A stretch of 63,736 nucleotides of DNA from Candidatus Nitrosocaldus schleperae (lineage in GTDB: Archaea > Thermoproteota > Nitrososphaeria > Nitrososphaerales > Nitrosocaldaceae). A program made the translations under genes and the position numbers. Of this stretch, positions 9,028 through 17,098 are shown in pieces; position 1 is the first letter of the stretch, and each line of letters opens with the position of its first letter. The stretch spans positions 1 through 63,736 of the forward strand of contig JABXGR010000008.1 in assembly GCA_013538805.1 (NCBI GenBank), given 5' to 3'. Under the pieces are notes generated by a model. That model saw nothing but the letters and a program-made list of their open reading frames with translations, was not told the origin of the DNA and did not search any database.

Positions 9028-10200
9028 ATGAAGAGGGTTATCTTCTACACAGGTAAGGGAGGTACGGGCAAGACTGTAACATCTTGCGCTACAGCACTTG
9101 CATGCTCAAACCTAGGCTATAGAGTACTGCTCATGTCAACTGATCCAGCACATACACTTAGCGATGCATTCAACATGCAGATAGGAAATGAGTCTACGCT
9201 AGTTAAGGAGAACCTCTACGCAATCCAGATAGACCCTGTGGTTGAGATGGGAAAGCAGTATCAGCAACTCCTAGCATACCTTGCATCTCTCTTCTCCTCC
9301 CGTGGAATAGATGAGACAATAGCATATGAGATAGCCATGCTCCCTGGGATGACCCAACTCTTCTCCATGCTAAGGCTTGAAGAGTTATCATATAGCAATG
9401 ATTACGATCTTGTCATTCTGGATATGATGGCATCTGGCGAAGCATTAAGATACCTATACCTGCCAAAGTTGGTTGGGAGTCTGAGCAGGAGGCTCTTCAG
9501 CTTTGCAGGACTCTTCAGTGGGATGGCAAGGCTCCTCGAACCTATAGCAAAGATGCCAGCACCATCATCCGATGTTATCAAGACTGAGATGGAGCTTATA
9601 GGCAGGCTTGAGAGGCTAGCAGATATACTCAAGGATAGGGGGCTTACCAGTGTAAGGCTTGTTGCAAACCCAGATCTATTCAGCATAGAGAATGCAAAGA
9701 GGTCATTGATGGCTGCAAACCTCTTTGGGCTCAACGTTGACCTTGCTGTTATAAACAAGATAATGCCTAGGGTTGATGAGCCATACTTTGCTGGCTGGAT
9801 AAGGCAGCAGGAGGAGTATGTAAGGGATGCTGAGATGAACTTCTACCCAATCCCTGTAAGGAAGGCAAGGCTATTCGAGAGCGAGTTGAGGGGCATGGAT
9901 ATGCTTGAGAGATATGCAAGGGAGTTGTTTGGAGATGATGATCCAGCAGGTTTATTCTTCAAGGAGGATATATTCAAGTTTGAGTACAACGATGATAGCT
10001 TCAGCATGAGGTTTAGGGTTCCATTCACTGAGAAGGATGACTTTGAGTTAGAGCGTTTGGGTGATCAACTAACGATAAGGATCAAGGGTGCTACAGGTAA
10101 CATAGTGAATATTGTGCCATTGCCATCTGCAACTGTAGGCATGAGGCTCTCAAAGGCAAGACTTCAAGGCTCAGAGTTGATAGTCATCTTTGAGCGTTGA
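9028..10200 (+). CDS. ArsA/Get3-family ATPase with C-terminal Hsp20-like domain
   Basis: 390-aa P-loop ATPase. The deviant Walker A GKGGTGKT (residues 9-16) and 'STDPAHTLSDAF' (switch I region) define the ArsA/Get3 group. From about residue 310 a beta-rich segment ending in 'LIVIFER' looks like the alpha-crystallin-like domain appended to many archaeal ArsA homologues. There is one ATPase unit, as in Get3, which targets tail-anchored proteins; an arsenite-pump role is less likely because no arsB or arsenic gene is near. Start ATG 9028, with a TATA-like TTAAGATTAATAA at about 8992-9004. Confidence 0.9.
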   Translation: MKRVIFYTGKGGTGKTVTSCATALACSNLGYRVLLMSTDPAHTLSDAFNMQIGNESTLVKENLYAIQIDPVVEMGKQYQQLLAYLASLFSSRGIDETIAYEIAMLPGMTQLFSMLRLEELSYSNDYDLVILDMMASGEALRYLYLPKLVGSLSRRLFSFAGLFSGMARLLEPIAKMPAPSSDVIKTEMELIGRLERLADILKDRGLTSVRLVANPDLFSIENAKRSLMAANLFGLNVDLAVINKIMPRVDEPYFAGWIRQQEEYVRDAEMNFYPIPVRKARLFESELRGMDMLERYARELFGDDDPAGLFFKEDIFKFEYNDDSFSMRFRVPFTEKDDFELERLGDQLTIRIKGATGNIVNIVPLPSATVGMRLSKARLQGSELIVIFER

Positions 10201-10269
10201 TACTTATTTACTTACTTCTCTATCTATCTATCTACCATACATAATGGAAGATCCTTGCCATCTGTTTGC

Positions 10270-10467
10270 TTATTCTACCTTTACCCTCTCCCTTACAGGT
10301 TTGCTTGCTTCACCCTCAAGGAACTCAACATACCTGCTTAACCATGAACCTACTAGCCTATTCAGTAGCAACATAATCCTTGCTTGGAGTATAAGCATGG
10401 ATATGCTTGTATCAAATACTACTGATATTAGTGATGATAAGGTATCATCCTTACTCCTCTCGCTCAT
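10270..10467 (-). CDS. Small hypothetical protein downstream of the PurC-like gene
   Basis: 65-aa ORF that starts 42 bp after the stop of the upstream PurC-like gene on the same strand, so the two may be cotranscribed. An AGGAAG purine stretch lies about 8 nt before its ATG. The product is predicted mostly helical, with a hydrophobic middle (SMLILQARIMLLLNRLVG) and a charged end. I do not recognise it. The competing plus-strand frame lacks a ribosome-binding signal and looks like a shadow. Confidence 0.5.
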   Translation of the reverse strand: MSERSKDDTLSSLISVVFDTSISMLILQARIMLLLNRLVGSWLSRYVEFLEGEASKPVRERVKVE

Positions 10468-10509
10468 AGCCTTCTTCCTACCTACTACCTTATTAATTAC
10501 TTTACCAGT

Positions 10510-11661
10510 TCATAAACCTTCAATAGGTAACAGGTTACTCCTGTTAAGATGCTCAAGGGCGTAGAGTTCAGATGCAACCTCTGCTATTGGCCTAACCAAT
10601 ACTCCAGTTGCATTAACTATCTCTGCTGTCTTGTTACTCCATAAGGATGCGAATGAGAGCATACAGTCTGCATATGCAGAGATAGCATCCCTAGGCATCA
10701 TGGGAGGTACATCAGACTTGCCACTAGCATAGAGTTGCCTCCATCCATTATCTATGTACCAGTTCCTAAGGAACTGCTTGCTCACATCAACCATATGCCT
10801 CTTCTTTATCCTTAACCCATCCTTTACAGCATCGATCCTTGATGCATCTAGCCTCCATCTTCCCATGTAGAAGTCAAGGAACCTCTCAACCATGCTCACA
10901 TCCCTTATCTCAATCATATACCTATCCTCCTCTGGGTTCCCAAATGTATCTGCCAAGCCAACATCACCATTAGAGTCAACATAGACCTCATACTTGCCAT
11001 CGAACCTAAGCAACCCTCTCTGCTCAGCATATCTGCAGATCAGCATAGTGCACTCCTTTATCAGTTCATGTGCCTTGCTCCACTGCTCATCTGTAAGCCT
11101 TGATCTTATCCTTGCCTCATCCCTGCTCAGACTTATATCCCCTCTCTTATCGTACTTGGTTGTGTATGATAGGATCAACTCACCTTTAGCAGATGAGGGT
11201 ATAAGTTCACCCCCCTCTGGCATGCTTGTAAACCCATATGAATTGTAATCCTTCCTGCCTTGCCTCATATCTGCTAGCAGGGATGACCTTGGATGCAAGT
11301 AGTAGTTGAATATGAACTCAAGATCAACCATCCTGTTCCTTGCTCCTACCTCTACCTCCATCTGATCGAGAGGAAGTTCCCTTCCAGGTACTCTAACAAC
11401 ATAAACCTTGAATCCATGCTCCATAGCCTCTATGAAGCATGTCTTTATGCCAGAACTGCTAGCAAGTTCAAAGCTCTTGCTTATTATATAACGCATTGCT
11501 AAGCCCTTATGGGGTATTGAGAATGGCCACTTGCCTCTAACCTTGTAATCGAAGATGGAGAATGTATCCTTTGGTATGAAGTAGCCTATGCCCATCTCAT
11601 CACCCTTAGGCTCTACCTCTATAAGCAGGTCCTTCGATGAGCCCTCAACCCTTCTTATCAT
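10510..11661 (-). CDS. Divergent SAICAR-synthetase (PurC) homologue
   Basis: 383-aa protein that follows the SAICAR synthetase plan: N-terminal 'GSSKDLLIEV', 'KDTFSIFD' (the family's DxxSAFD), an early 'TCFIEAM', 'MEVEVGARNRM' (usual EVIVRN) and, near residues 235-247, 'ADTFGNPEEDRYMI' where PurC normally has DEVLTPDSSRF. PurC couples CAIR, aspartate and ATP to make SAICAR in purine synthesis. The changed TPDSSR motif and the extra length (PurC is often about 240-300 aa) mean the substrate may differ. ATG 11661 is chosen because the upstream 63 codons overlap the divergent promoter. No other pur gene is near. Confidence 0.65.
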   Translation of the reverse strand: MIRRVEGSSKDLLIEVEPKGDEMGIGYFIPKDTFSIFDYKVRGKWPFSIPHKGLAMRYIISKSFELASSSGIKTCFIEAMEHGFKVYVVRVPGRELPLDQMEVEVGARNRMVDLEFIFNYYLHPRSSLLADMRQGRKDYNSYGFTSMPEGGELIPSSAKGELILSYTTKYDKRGDISLSRDEARIRSRLTDEQWSKAHELIKECTMLICRYAEQRGLLRFDGKYEVYVDSNGDVGLADTFGNPEEDRYMIEIRDVSMVERFLDFYMGRWRLDASRIDAVKDGLRIKKRHMVDVSKQFLRNWYIDNGWRQLYASGKSDVPPMMPRDAISAYADCMLSFASLWSNKTAEIVNATGVLVRPIAEVASELYALEHLNRSNLLPIEGL

Positions 11662-11736
11662 AACTAATAGGAGCAGGCATAGGATTAAAAACCTACTGAG
11701 TGAAGGTTTTAATAATACATCATTGGCAAGAGGTTC

Positions 11737-12144
11737 ATGCCTATACCTGCTGCTGAACTTGATGAGTCCAATGATCCCGTGCTTATAATCAAGGAGTTCC
11801 TCAAGAGGAATGGTGATGAGGCATGGACGCAGGAGGAGATAAGCGAGCATACAGGATTGGATATGACCACTGTATACCAGATATGCCAGATGCTAAGAGC
11901 AAGGTATATAGAGTCTATAGCAAGGGAGGAGTACTTCCCAATAAGGGCTGTTGAGAGGTATGGTCAGACATACTATGCATGGAACCCTAAAGGTAAGGGC
12001 AAGGGTAAGAGTAGTGCTAGGAAGGGTAGTAGAGGTAAGAAGAGTACATCTTTGGATGGGAGTAGTGATGGGGGCAGTAGCGTTAATGCTAAAGATAGCG
12101 TTAATGCTAAAGTTACTCCTCAGGATAGTATATCTCAACTATGA
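11737..12144 (+). CDS. Winged-helix DNA-binding protein with basic tail
   Basis: 135 aa. Residues 15-60 form a winged helix-turn-helix ('AWTQEEISEHTGLDMTTVYQ' then a wing ending near 'YFPIRAV'). From residue 80 the protein becomes a low-complexity Lys/Gly/Ser tail that includes a tandem 'SVNAKD' duplication from an 18-bp DNA repeat at about 12080-12113. The ATG at 11737 lies about 24 nt after TTTTAATAATA (11709-11719), so the mRNA is probably leaderless. It is likely a transcription factor or chromatin protein; its targets are unknown. The 3' end overlaps the convergent gene by 32 bp. Confidence 0.7.
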   Translation: MPIPAAELDESNDPVLIIKEFLKRNGDEAWTQEEISEHTGLDMTTVYQICQMLRARYIESIAREEYFPIRAVERYGQTYYAWNPKGKGKGKSSARKGSRGKKSTSLDGSSDGGSSVNAKDSVNAKVTPQDSISQL

Positions 12145-12436
12145 TGTTGAACCCATGCTCTCTAAGCCTTGATTGAAGGTAGTTTGCAAACTTGTCAAGA
12201 TAAGTATGCCCTTTAGCCCTTAACATCTGCAGCATAACATTGCCCATATCATCTATGAAGTTTATATCTATGCTGATTGTGAAGAACCTCCAACCCATGC
12301 TCTCCATAAGGTTGCTGAATGTAAGATAACTATCCCTGTGTAGCTTTGCCTCTAGATCATGCATGATATCCTCTATCGCTCTCCTAACCTTGCTATAATC
12401 ATCTGTAGTCTTTATCCTGAAGTCTTGTAATAGCAT
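12113..12436 (-). CDS. Hypothetical protein, second gene of a two-gene unit
   Basis: 107 aa, starting 4 bp after the stop of the upstream gene and so almost certainly cotranscribed with it. The protein is alpha/beta: amphipathic helices ('KVRRAIEDIMHDLEAKLHRD') and strands ('RFFTISIDINFID', 'FNIIVEIYYPEE'). I recognise no family. The end overlaps the convergent wHTH gene by 32 bp. Confidence 0.6.
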   Translation of the reverse strand: MLLQDFRIKTTDDYSKVRRAIEDIMHDLEAKLHRDSYLTFSNLMESMGWRFFTISIDINFIDDMGNVMLQMLRAKGHTYLDKFANYLQSRLREHGFNIIVEIYYPEE

Positions 12437-12440
12437 CAAT

Positions 12441-12890
12441 CTATACTATCTCTTGAGCATCCTTAAATACAGATATGGCTAGCCTTGCAAACTTGGCTAG
12501 AGGTATAAGATCCTCTTTGACCACATCTAGAGTGAAGAATCTGACTGCATTGTTACTCTTCCTAAGCTCCTTCCATAATCTAATCAACTCCTTCAAGTGT
12601 CTATACATTGTATAATTCTCCATAACAATCCACTGCTCTACACTCGATCCGCTCATCTTCTTATCTATCAGCCTCTGCTTCATCTCCTGTATAGGCTCTG
12701 CACCTCTCCCAAATAGCATCTCTATCTCTATGCATGTAGTTCTGCCATTGTTAAAGTAGATATCTGGCATACCATATCCTTCAACCTCCTCCTCTACTCT
12801 AGCAAACCTATCCAGCAACTCTTTATAGCCTATTGCACCTCCTGCTACTGTATGTCTGAATTCTGCATCCTCAAGCAGTAGGTCAAGCAA
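12441..12890 (-). CDS. Hypothetical protein with nuclease-like PD...ExE pattern
   Basis: 149 aa from a TTG codon at 12890 with GGAGG 13 nt upstream; no ATG is available. 'GMPDIYFNNGRTTCIEIEM' (about residues 40-58) places PD, a turn and an ExE on a strand, the spacing of PD-(D/E)xK nucleases, but the usual Lys is replaced by Glu. The next strand, 'EQWIVMENY', also fits such a fold. This is pattern matching only and no homologue is recalled. A TATA-like CTATATATAC at about 12945-12954 could be its promoter. Confidence 0.55.
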   Translation of the reverse strand: MLDLLLEDAEFRHTVAGGAIGYKELLDRFARVEEEVEGYGMPDIYFNNGRTTCIEIEMLFGRGAEPIQEMKQRLIDKKMSGSSVEQWIVMENYTMYRHLKELIRLWKELRKSNNAVRFFTLDVVKEDLIPLAKFARLAISVFKDAQEIV

Positions 12891-13168
12891 ACTCTTCTTC
12901 AGTTCCTCCTTATTGCTCTGTATATGTAAATTATACTTGAAGCAGTATATATAGTACTATACTGATACCCATAGTAGACTAGCCTCTTTGATGTCCTTAT
13001 TGCAATTGCTATTGTTGATAGGCTTTAGTATTAATCTCCATCATCTAGCGAATTGATCATATAAGTGGATATTTCTGCCCATGCTAGCCTTAATGTATTA
13101 CCAACCTGTAAGCTTGCCATATATTCCTTGCCAGTCTATTACTGCCTTGTGATCATGCATTAGGTTGA

Positions 13169-13242
13169 TGGGCCGGGAGAGATTCGAACTCTCGACCTCC
13201 GCCGTGTCAGAGCGGCATCCTAACCAGCTAGACGACCGGCCC
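13169..13242 (-). tRNA. tRNA-Val (anticodon GAC)
   Basis: 74-nt cloverleaf on the minus strand: acceptor GGGCCGG/CCGGCCC, D-arm with GGTTAGGA, anticodon stem CCGCT/GGCGG around the loop CTGACAC (anticodon GAC, reading GUC/GUU) and T-arm GAGAG-TTCGAAT-CTCTC. The discriminator base is A; CCA is not encoded. The stems are GC-rich against AT-rich flanks. The D and T loop consensus bases are all present, so it should be functional. Confidence 0.95.
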
Positions 13243-13302
13243 AGTCAGATGGTTAATATGGCACATACTCTAAATACACATAAATTAATTTATCTATATT
13301 GT

Positions 13303-14226
13303 ATGAGGAGGCTAAGGATAGCAAGTACACAGTTCATGCTCAAGCCCTACAATAGCCTATCCCCATTCATCGATGATGTCTCAAAGATGCTAGATATGAG
13401 TAAGGGCTGTGATATGGTTGTATTTGGTGAGTGGTTTACTTTAGGGTTAATTGCTGCTGATATTGATATTGGGAAGGCTACATACGATGATATACCAAGA
13501 ATAGCAAGGTTTACAGATGATCTATGCAAGAGGTTTGAGGAGTTAGCAGTCTCAAGGAGACAGTGTATAGTTGCTGGTACTACGGTTGAGGAGCACTCTG
13601 GCAAGTATTATGATACATGCTTCATATTCATGCCAGATGGCTCTATGGAGAAGCATAGGAAGACGCACCTCTTCCCACTTGAGAAGGATGCATGGCATAT
13701 GAGTGAGCATGATAGCATGGAGGTCTTTGAGTATGGTAGATGCTTTAATAATAGTGATAGTAGTAGCAGCATAAAGCAGGATTGGCTGAGTGTTAAGTTC
13801 GGTGTATGCATATGCTATGAATCACAGATACCAGAGTGCTCTAGGGTACTAGCATTAAATGGTGCTGAACTGATAGTATGCCCTTCACTAACTTTAACAG
13901 ATGCTGGCTATAACAGGATAAGGCACTCATGCGAGGCAAGGTGTATAGAGAATCAATTGGTTGTTGTGCTCAGCAGTACAATTGGTAACCTCGATCCATT
14001 CCCAGTAAGGGGCATAGGTAGGTCTGCAGTGCTTGCACCATGTGATAAGCCATGGCCAAGCAACGGTATAATAGCAGATGGCATGATGAACGTTGAGCAT
14101 ACTGTCATTGCTGAGGTTGATCTTGATAGCATAAACTTGACTAGAGAGCATGGTGCTGCAAGGACACATAGGGATAGGATGGAGAAGATGCAACTCTATA
14201 GTAGATGGTTTGCTCCCTATGGTTAG
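13303..14226 (+). CDS. Nitrilase-superfamily carbon-nitrogen hydrolase
   Basis: 307-aa amidase/nitrilase fold with the complete Glu-Lys-Cys triad: E43 in 'VVFGEWF', K120 in 'KHRKTHLFP' and C171 in 'GVCICYESQIPE'. The family cleaves amides or nitriles (for example omega-amidase, N-carbamoyl-putrescine or beta-ureidopropionase reactions); the substrate cannot be named from sequence. A short Ser-rich insertion (about residues 149-157) is encoded by AGT/AGC repeats. The start at ATG 13303 follows TAAATTAATTTATC at about 13281-13294; a longer reading frame would run through the tRNA-Val gene and is rejected. Confidence 0.9.
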   Translation: MRRLRIASTQFMLKPYNSLSPFIDDVSKMLDMSKGCDMVVFGEWFTLGLIAADIDIGKATYDDIPRIARFTDDLCKRFEELAVSRRQCIVAGTTVEEHSGKYYDTCFIFMPDGSMEKHRKTHLFPLEKDAWHMSEHDSMEVFEYGRCFNNSDSSSSIKQDWLSVKFGVCICYESQIPECSRVLALNGAELIVCPSLTLTDAGYNRIRHSCEARCIENQLVVVLSSTIGNLDPFPVRGIGRSAVLAPCDKPWPSNGIIADGMMNVEHTVIAEVDLDSINLTREHGAARTHRDRMEKMQLYSRWFAPYG

Positions 14227-14264
14227 GCAAATGATTATTATAAACAGACCTTCTAGCATTGGTT

Positions 14265-14948
14265 ATGAGTGATTTTCTACCAGAAGAGAGGAGAGGAGTA
14301 TACAAGGCTATCTATTCAAGGAGGGATGTTAGAGCACACTTTATATCAAAGGAGGTGCCAGATGATGTACTCTTTAGGATATTGGATGCTGCACACCATG
14401 CCCCTTCAGTAGGCTTCTCGCAGCCTTGGAACTTCATAGTGATAAGGGATAAAGGCATAAAGGCTAGGGTTAAGGAACTCTTCATGCAGGAGTTTGAACG
14501 CTCCTCCAGCATGGTAGAGGATGAGCAGAGGAGGAAGAAGTACCTCTCACTCAAACTAGAAGGCATAATGGAGGCTCCAGTTAACATATGCGTAACCTAT
14601 GATCCTAACAGGTTTGGACCATTCATAATAGGGAAGAGTAGTATACCAGAGACTGGGCTCTACAGCGTATGTTGTGCAATACAGAACCTATGGCTTGCTG
14701 CAAGGGCTGAGGGCATAGGTGTAGGATGGGTAAGCATACTGAGCAATGATAAACTCAAGGAGGTTCTAAGGATACCTGAGGGGATAGTGCCTGTAGCATA
14801 TCTATGCTTAGGGTATGTAACACACTTTGAGAGCATACCAGATCTTGAGAGGGTAGGATGGTTAAGCAGATTACCATTGGAGGATGTGTTATACTTTGAG
14901 CAATGGGGCAATAAAGATGGTAATAATAATAAGGATAGGCACATATAG
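14265..14948 (+). CDS. bluB: 5,6-dimethylbenzimidazole synthase
   Basis: 227-aa nitroreductase-fold flavoprotein of the BluB type, which cuts reduced FMN with oxygen to make DMB, the lower ligand of vitamin B12. The opening 'VYKAIYSRRDVRAHFI', 'APSVGFSQPWNFIVI' and 'NLWLAARAEGIGVGWVSI' are close to BluB consensus. Its presence implies true cobalamin (DMB form) and access to O2, which fits aerobic thaumarchaea. It starts 38 bp after the nitrilase gene and may share its transcript. The last 15 residues are a Gly/Asn/Asp-rich tail. CbiH elsewhere in the window belongs to the same pathway. Confidence 0.9.
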   Translation: MSDFLPEERRGVYKAIYSRRDVRAHFISKEVPDDVLFRILDAAHHAPSVGFSQPWNFIVIRDKGIKARVKELFMQEFERSSSMVEDEQRRKKYLSLKLEGIMEAPVNICVTYDPNRFGPFIIGKSSIPETGLYSVCCAIQNLWLAARAEGIGVGWVSILSNDKLKEVLRIPEGIVPVAYLCLGYVTHFESIPDLERVGWLSRLPLEDVLYFEQWGNKDGNNNKDRHI

Positions 14949-15055
14949 CATGATATGAAGATATACAACAAGTGGTAAGATGAGGTATCCCATAAATAAC
15001 TAAGAGTTATAAGACCATTTAGGGAGCAGTATAGCTGTATATGACATGAGCAAGC

Positions 15056-15133
15056 GGGCTCGTGGCGCAGCATGGATAGCGCGGCAGCCTCCTAAGCTGT
15101 AGGTCGTGGGATCGAAGCCCACCGAGCCCGCCA
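15056..15133 (+). tRNA. tRNA-Arg (anticodon CCT) with encoded CCA
   Basis: Acceptor GGGCTCG/CGAGCCC, D-arm GCGCAGCATGGATAGCGC, anticodon stem GCAGC/GCTGT around loop CTCCTAA (anticodon CCT, codon AGG), T-arm GTGGG-ATCGAAG-CCCAC and discriminator G. Bases 15131-15133 encode CCA, unlike the Val and Gly tRNAs in this window. AGG is a heavily used arginine codon in the surrounding genes. Confidence 0.95.
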
Positions 15134-15135
15134 TA

Positions 15136-15243
15136 TTCCATTCATTCATTAATTAATTAGCCAACCCATTACTTCATCAATCCATCCATTAGTTAATCAA
15201 TCAATCGACCCATCTACCTGCACAGATAGATAGATTGATGGAT
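15136..15243. repeat. ATTC/AATC/GATA tetranucleotide tract after tRNA-Arg
   Basis: Between tRNA-Arg and a small minus-strand gene, successive imperfect tetranucleotide runs occur: ATTC and ATTA (about 15138-15160), AATC (about 15196-15210) and AGAT/TGAT (about 15224-15241). No gene is seen. Confidence 0.7.
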
Positions 15244-15244
15244 C

Positions 15245-15436
15245 TTAACGTTCATTCAAGCATCTTATACTCCTGATTACATCCTCCAGCCTAGCCTTAC
15301 CATTGTACTCATACCTTAGCCTTGAGCATACCTCCCTTGTAACCTCATCCTCAAGGAACCTTGCTGAGTCCTTGAAGAGCATATAGAGCAAGTTTGTAAC
15401 CTTTTCTGGCTCATCGTATATATAGAGAGGTTCCAT
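15245..15436 (-). CDS. 63-aa hypothetical protein, third gene of the GvpD-like unit
   Basis: 63-aa acidic-basic helical protein (LLYMLFKDSARFLEDEVTRE near the middle). Its ATG lies 26 bp inside the preceding 43-aa gene, so translation is probably coupled. I do not recognise a family. Order on the minus strand is GvpD-like ATPase, 43-aa protein, 63-aa protein. Confidence 0.6.
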   Translation of the reverse strand: MEPLYIYDEPEKVTNLLYMLFKDSARFLEDEVTREVCSRLRYEYNGKARLEDVIRSIRCLNER

Positions 15437-15542
15437 TCATCTTCATGAATATTTCTAGAGCCTGTACAGTAACTTCGCCAAGTATGCCTGTCAGTTTATC
15501 TATAACAGCATTGATAACCTTATCCCTATACTCCTTGCTCAT
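15411..15542 (-). CDS. 43-aa micro-protein, second gene of the GvpD-like unit
   Basis: A very short ORF beginning MSKEYRDKVINAV and ending at a TGA at 15411-15413. A GGGAGGAAGGG purine run directly precedes its ATG, a strong ribosome-binding signal. It begins 32 bp after the ATPase gene and overlaps the 63-aa gene by 26 bp in another frame. The sequence is amphipathic alpha-helical. Overlap plus RBS make it a probable gene; its function is unknown. Confidence 0.55.
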   Translation of the reverse strand: MSKEYRDKVINAVIDKLTGILGEVTVQALEIFMKMNGTSLYIR

Positions 15543-15574
15543 ACCCTTCCTCCCTTCCTCCCTCCCCTTCTTAG

Positions 15575-17011
15575 TTAGACCATCTGTATCAGCCTGTAGT
15601 AGGGGTAGCCCTTGCTGTTATCGAATAGGAACATGTATATGCCCTTGTAAGGCCTCTTTATAACTAGCAAGGGTATACCATCCTCTTCAACCAACTTTAT
15701 ATGTATATCAGCAGCTTGCTTAGAGAACTCATAACTCTTCATATGTGCTGCATTTATAATTATCTCAACACATCCATTGCTCCTTATCATCCTTATACCA
15801 GATATAAGTTTGCTTATGAGTTCGCCAAGCCTATCACTAGCACTCATCTCCCTCCACCTTAGATCGTATGTTATAAGAGGACTCTTCCCATACCTACTCA
15901 TTACCTCCTCATACTTGTTCATGAAGATCCTCTCATTCTCAACTATATCATCTGTAAGCTCGTTTGCTAGATAGGGCTCATCCTTACCATCCCTCTTCTC
16001 AAATATGAAGAGTGTGTAGTAATCATTGATCTCCTCCCTGGTGCAGAATGCCTGTAGGTATCTTAGGATGCTCTTGTATGGCCTCTCGCTCGATGAGATG
16101 GTTATCGCTGGTCTCTTGCTCCTTAACGTGTTTAGCACTATGCATGCGAGGAAGTATGCAAGCACTTGCCTATTCACATCCCCAACCTCGAGCAGGATAA
16201 CGCTACCTTGCTTCACACCATTGCCAAGTATTGCATCTAACTGCTTATTACCAGTGCTTATGTAACCCTCCATGCTCTTATGTGGTTCAAATAACCTGGA
16301 ATCATCCGTTGGGAGCACACATCTATTCTGCAATGGATTTATTACATGGAAGAAAGAGCAATCTAATGAGAATGGTAGCACTGGACAGTCTATCCTTACA
16401 CCTCTTAACTTCTCTATACTCATCTTCCTCAACTTGAAACCATTCTTTATAGTATAGGATAGCGAGATTATACCATCGCATATATAGCCTAACTCAAGGT
16501 CATCTGGCTTCTCACTTATGAATACAATGATGTTGTTGTTTGCATCTGCTATTGCAATAATGCTCTTGAGCATCTTACTCCTCTCCTCACTGCTTATCTC
16601 CTTGGTTAGTGCATCGAAGCTATCAAGTATTATCAATCCATCCTTCAAGTGTATGGATGCATTCATAACCTTCTCAAGGAGTGTTAGAGCACTTGCCAAC
16701 CTTAGATCAGAGACTATGCTCACCTTGCTACTTACATCTGATGGGTTTATGCTAACAACTGACTCCTCAGCAAGCACATCCTTAGCCCATGGGAACTGGT
16801 TGATAAGATCGGTGTAGGATACCCTTGTTGATATGTAGAGCCCTTTAACGCCCATGGAAGAGAGTAGTGATAATGCAAGTGTTGTCTTGCCCGTACCTGG
16901 AAGCCCTTTTATGAGCAGAGAGTTTGATCTTAAAGTGAAGAATGGTTGGAATATCTCAGCAAGCCTCCTTCTAGAGTCTAACAACTCTTCAATCTGCATA
17001 TCACAAGTCAT
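15575..17011 (-). CDS. GvpD/KaiC-like double RecA-domain ATPase
   Basis: 478 aa with two RecA-like halves. The first has Walker A GLPGTGKT (residues 36-43) and a Walker B-like 'GLIILDSFDAL' (125-135). The second starts at residue 251 with ISTGNKQLDAILGNGV, the entry sequence of KaiC domains, but where a P-loop should stand (about 274-282) it reads EVGDVNRQV, with no GKT. The N-terminal P-loop layout resembles the GvpD P-loop family, a regulator in gas-vesicle clusters that is also found without gas vesicles in thaumarchaea. No gvp gene is present. It likely acts as a nucleotide-dependent regulatory switch; the partner is unknown. Confidence 0.7.
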   Translation of the reverse strand: MTCDMQIEELLDSRRRLAEIFQPFFTLRSNSLLIKGLPGTGKTTLALSLLSSMGVKGLYISTRVSYTDLINQFPWAKDVLAEESVVSINPSDVSSKVSIVSDLRLASALTLLEKVMNASIHLKDGLIILDSFDALTKEISSEERSKMLKSIIAIADANNNIIVFISEKPDDLELGYICDGIISLSYTIKNGFKLRKMSIEKLRGVRIDCPVLPFSLDCSFFHVINPLQNRCVLPTDDSRLFEPHKSMEGYISTGNKQLDAILGNGVKQGSVILLEVGDVNRQVLAYFLACIVLNTLRSKRPAITISSSERPYKSILRYLQAFCTREEINDYYTLFIFEKRDGKDEPYLANELTDDIVENERIFMNKYEEVMSRYGKSPLITYDLRWREMSASDRLGELISKLISGIRMIRSNGCVEIIINAAHMKSYEFSKQAADIHIKLVEEDGIPLLVIKRPYKGIYMFLFDNSKGYPYYRLIQMV

Positions 17012-17098
17012 TTACATATTAATAAGTCTTTTCATATTTTGTTAGATTAGTTAGATAGAATAGCATAATTCTACAATTAATTGATTATATATTATAAA

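Noticed and set aside
13165-13302. N-terminal extension of the nitrilase gene
   Set aside because: These codons are the antisense of the tRNA-Val gene; the family N-terminus and TATA position support ATG 13303.
15575-17011. Gas-vesicle locus
   Set aside because: The GvpD-like ATPase has no gvpA or other gas-vesicle gene around it.
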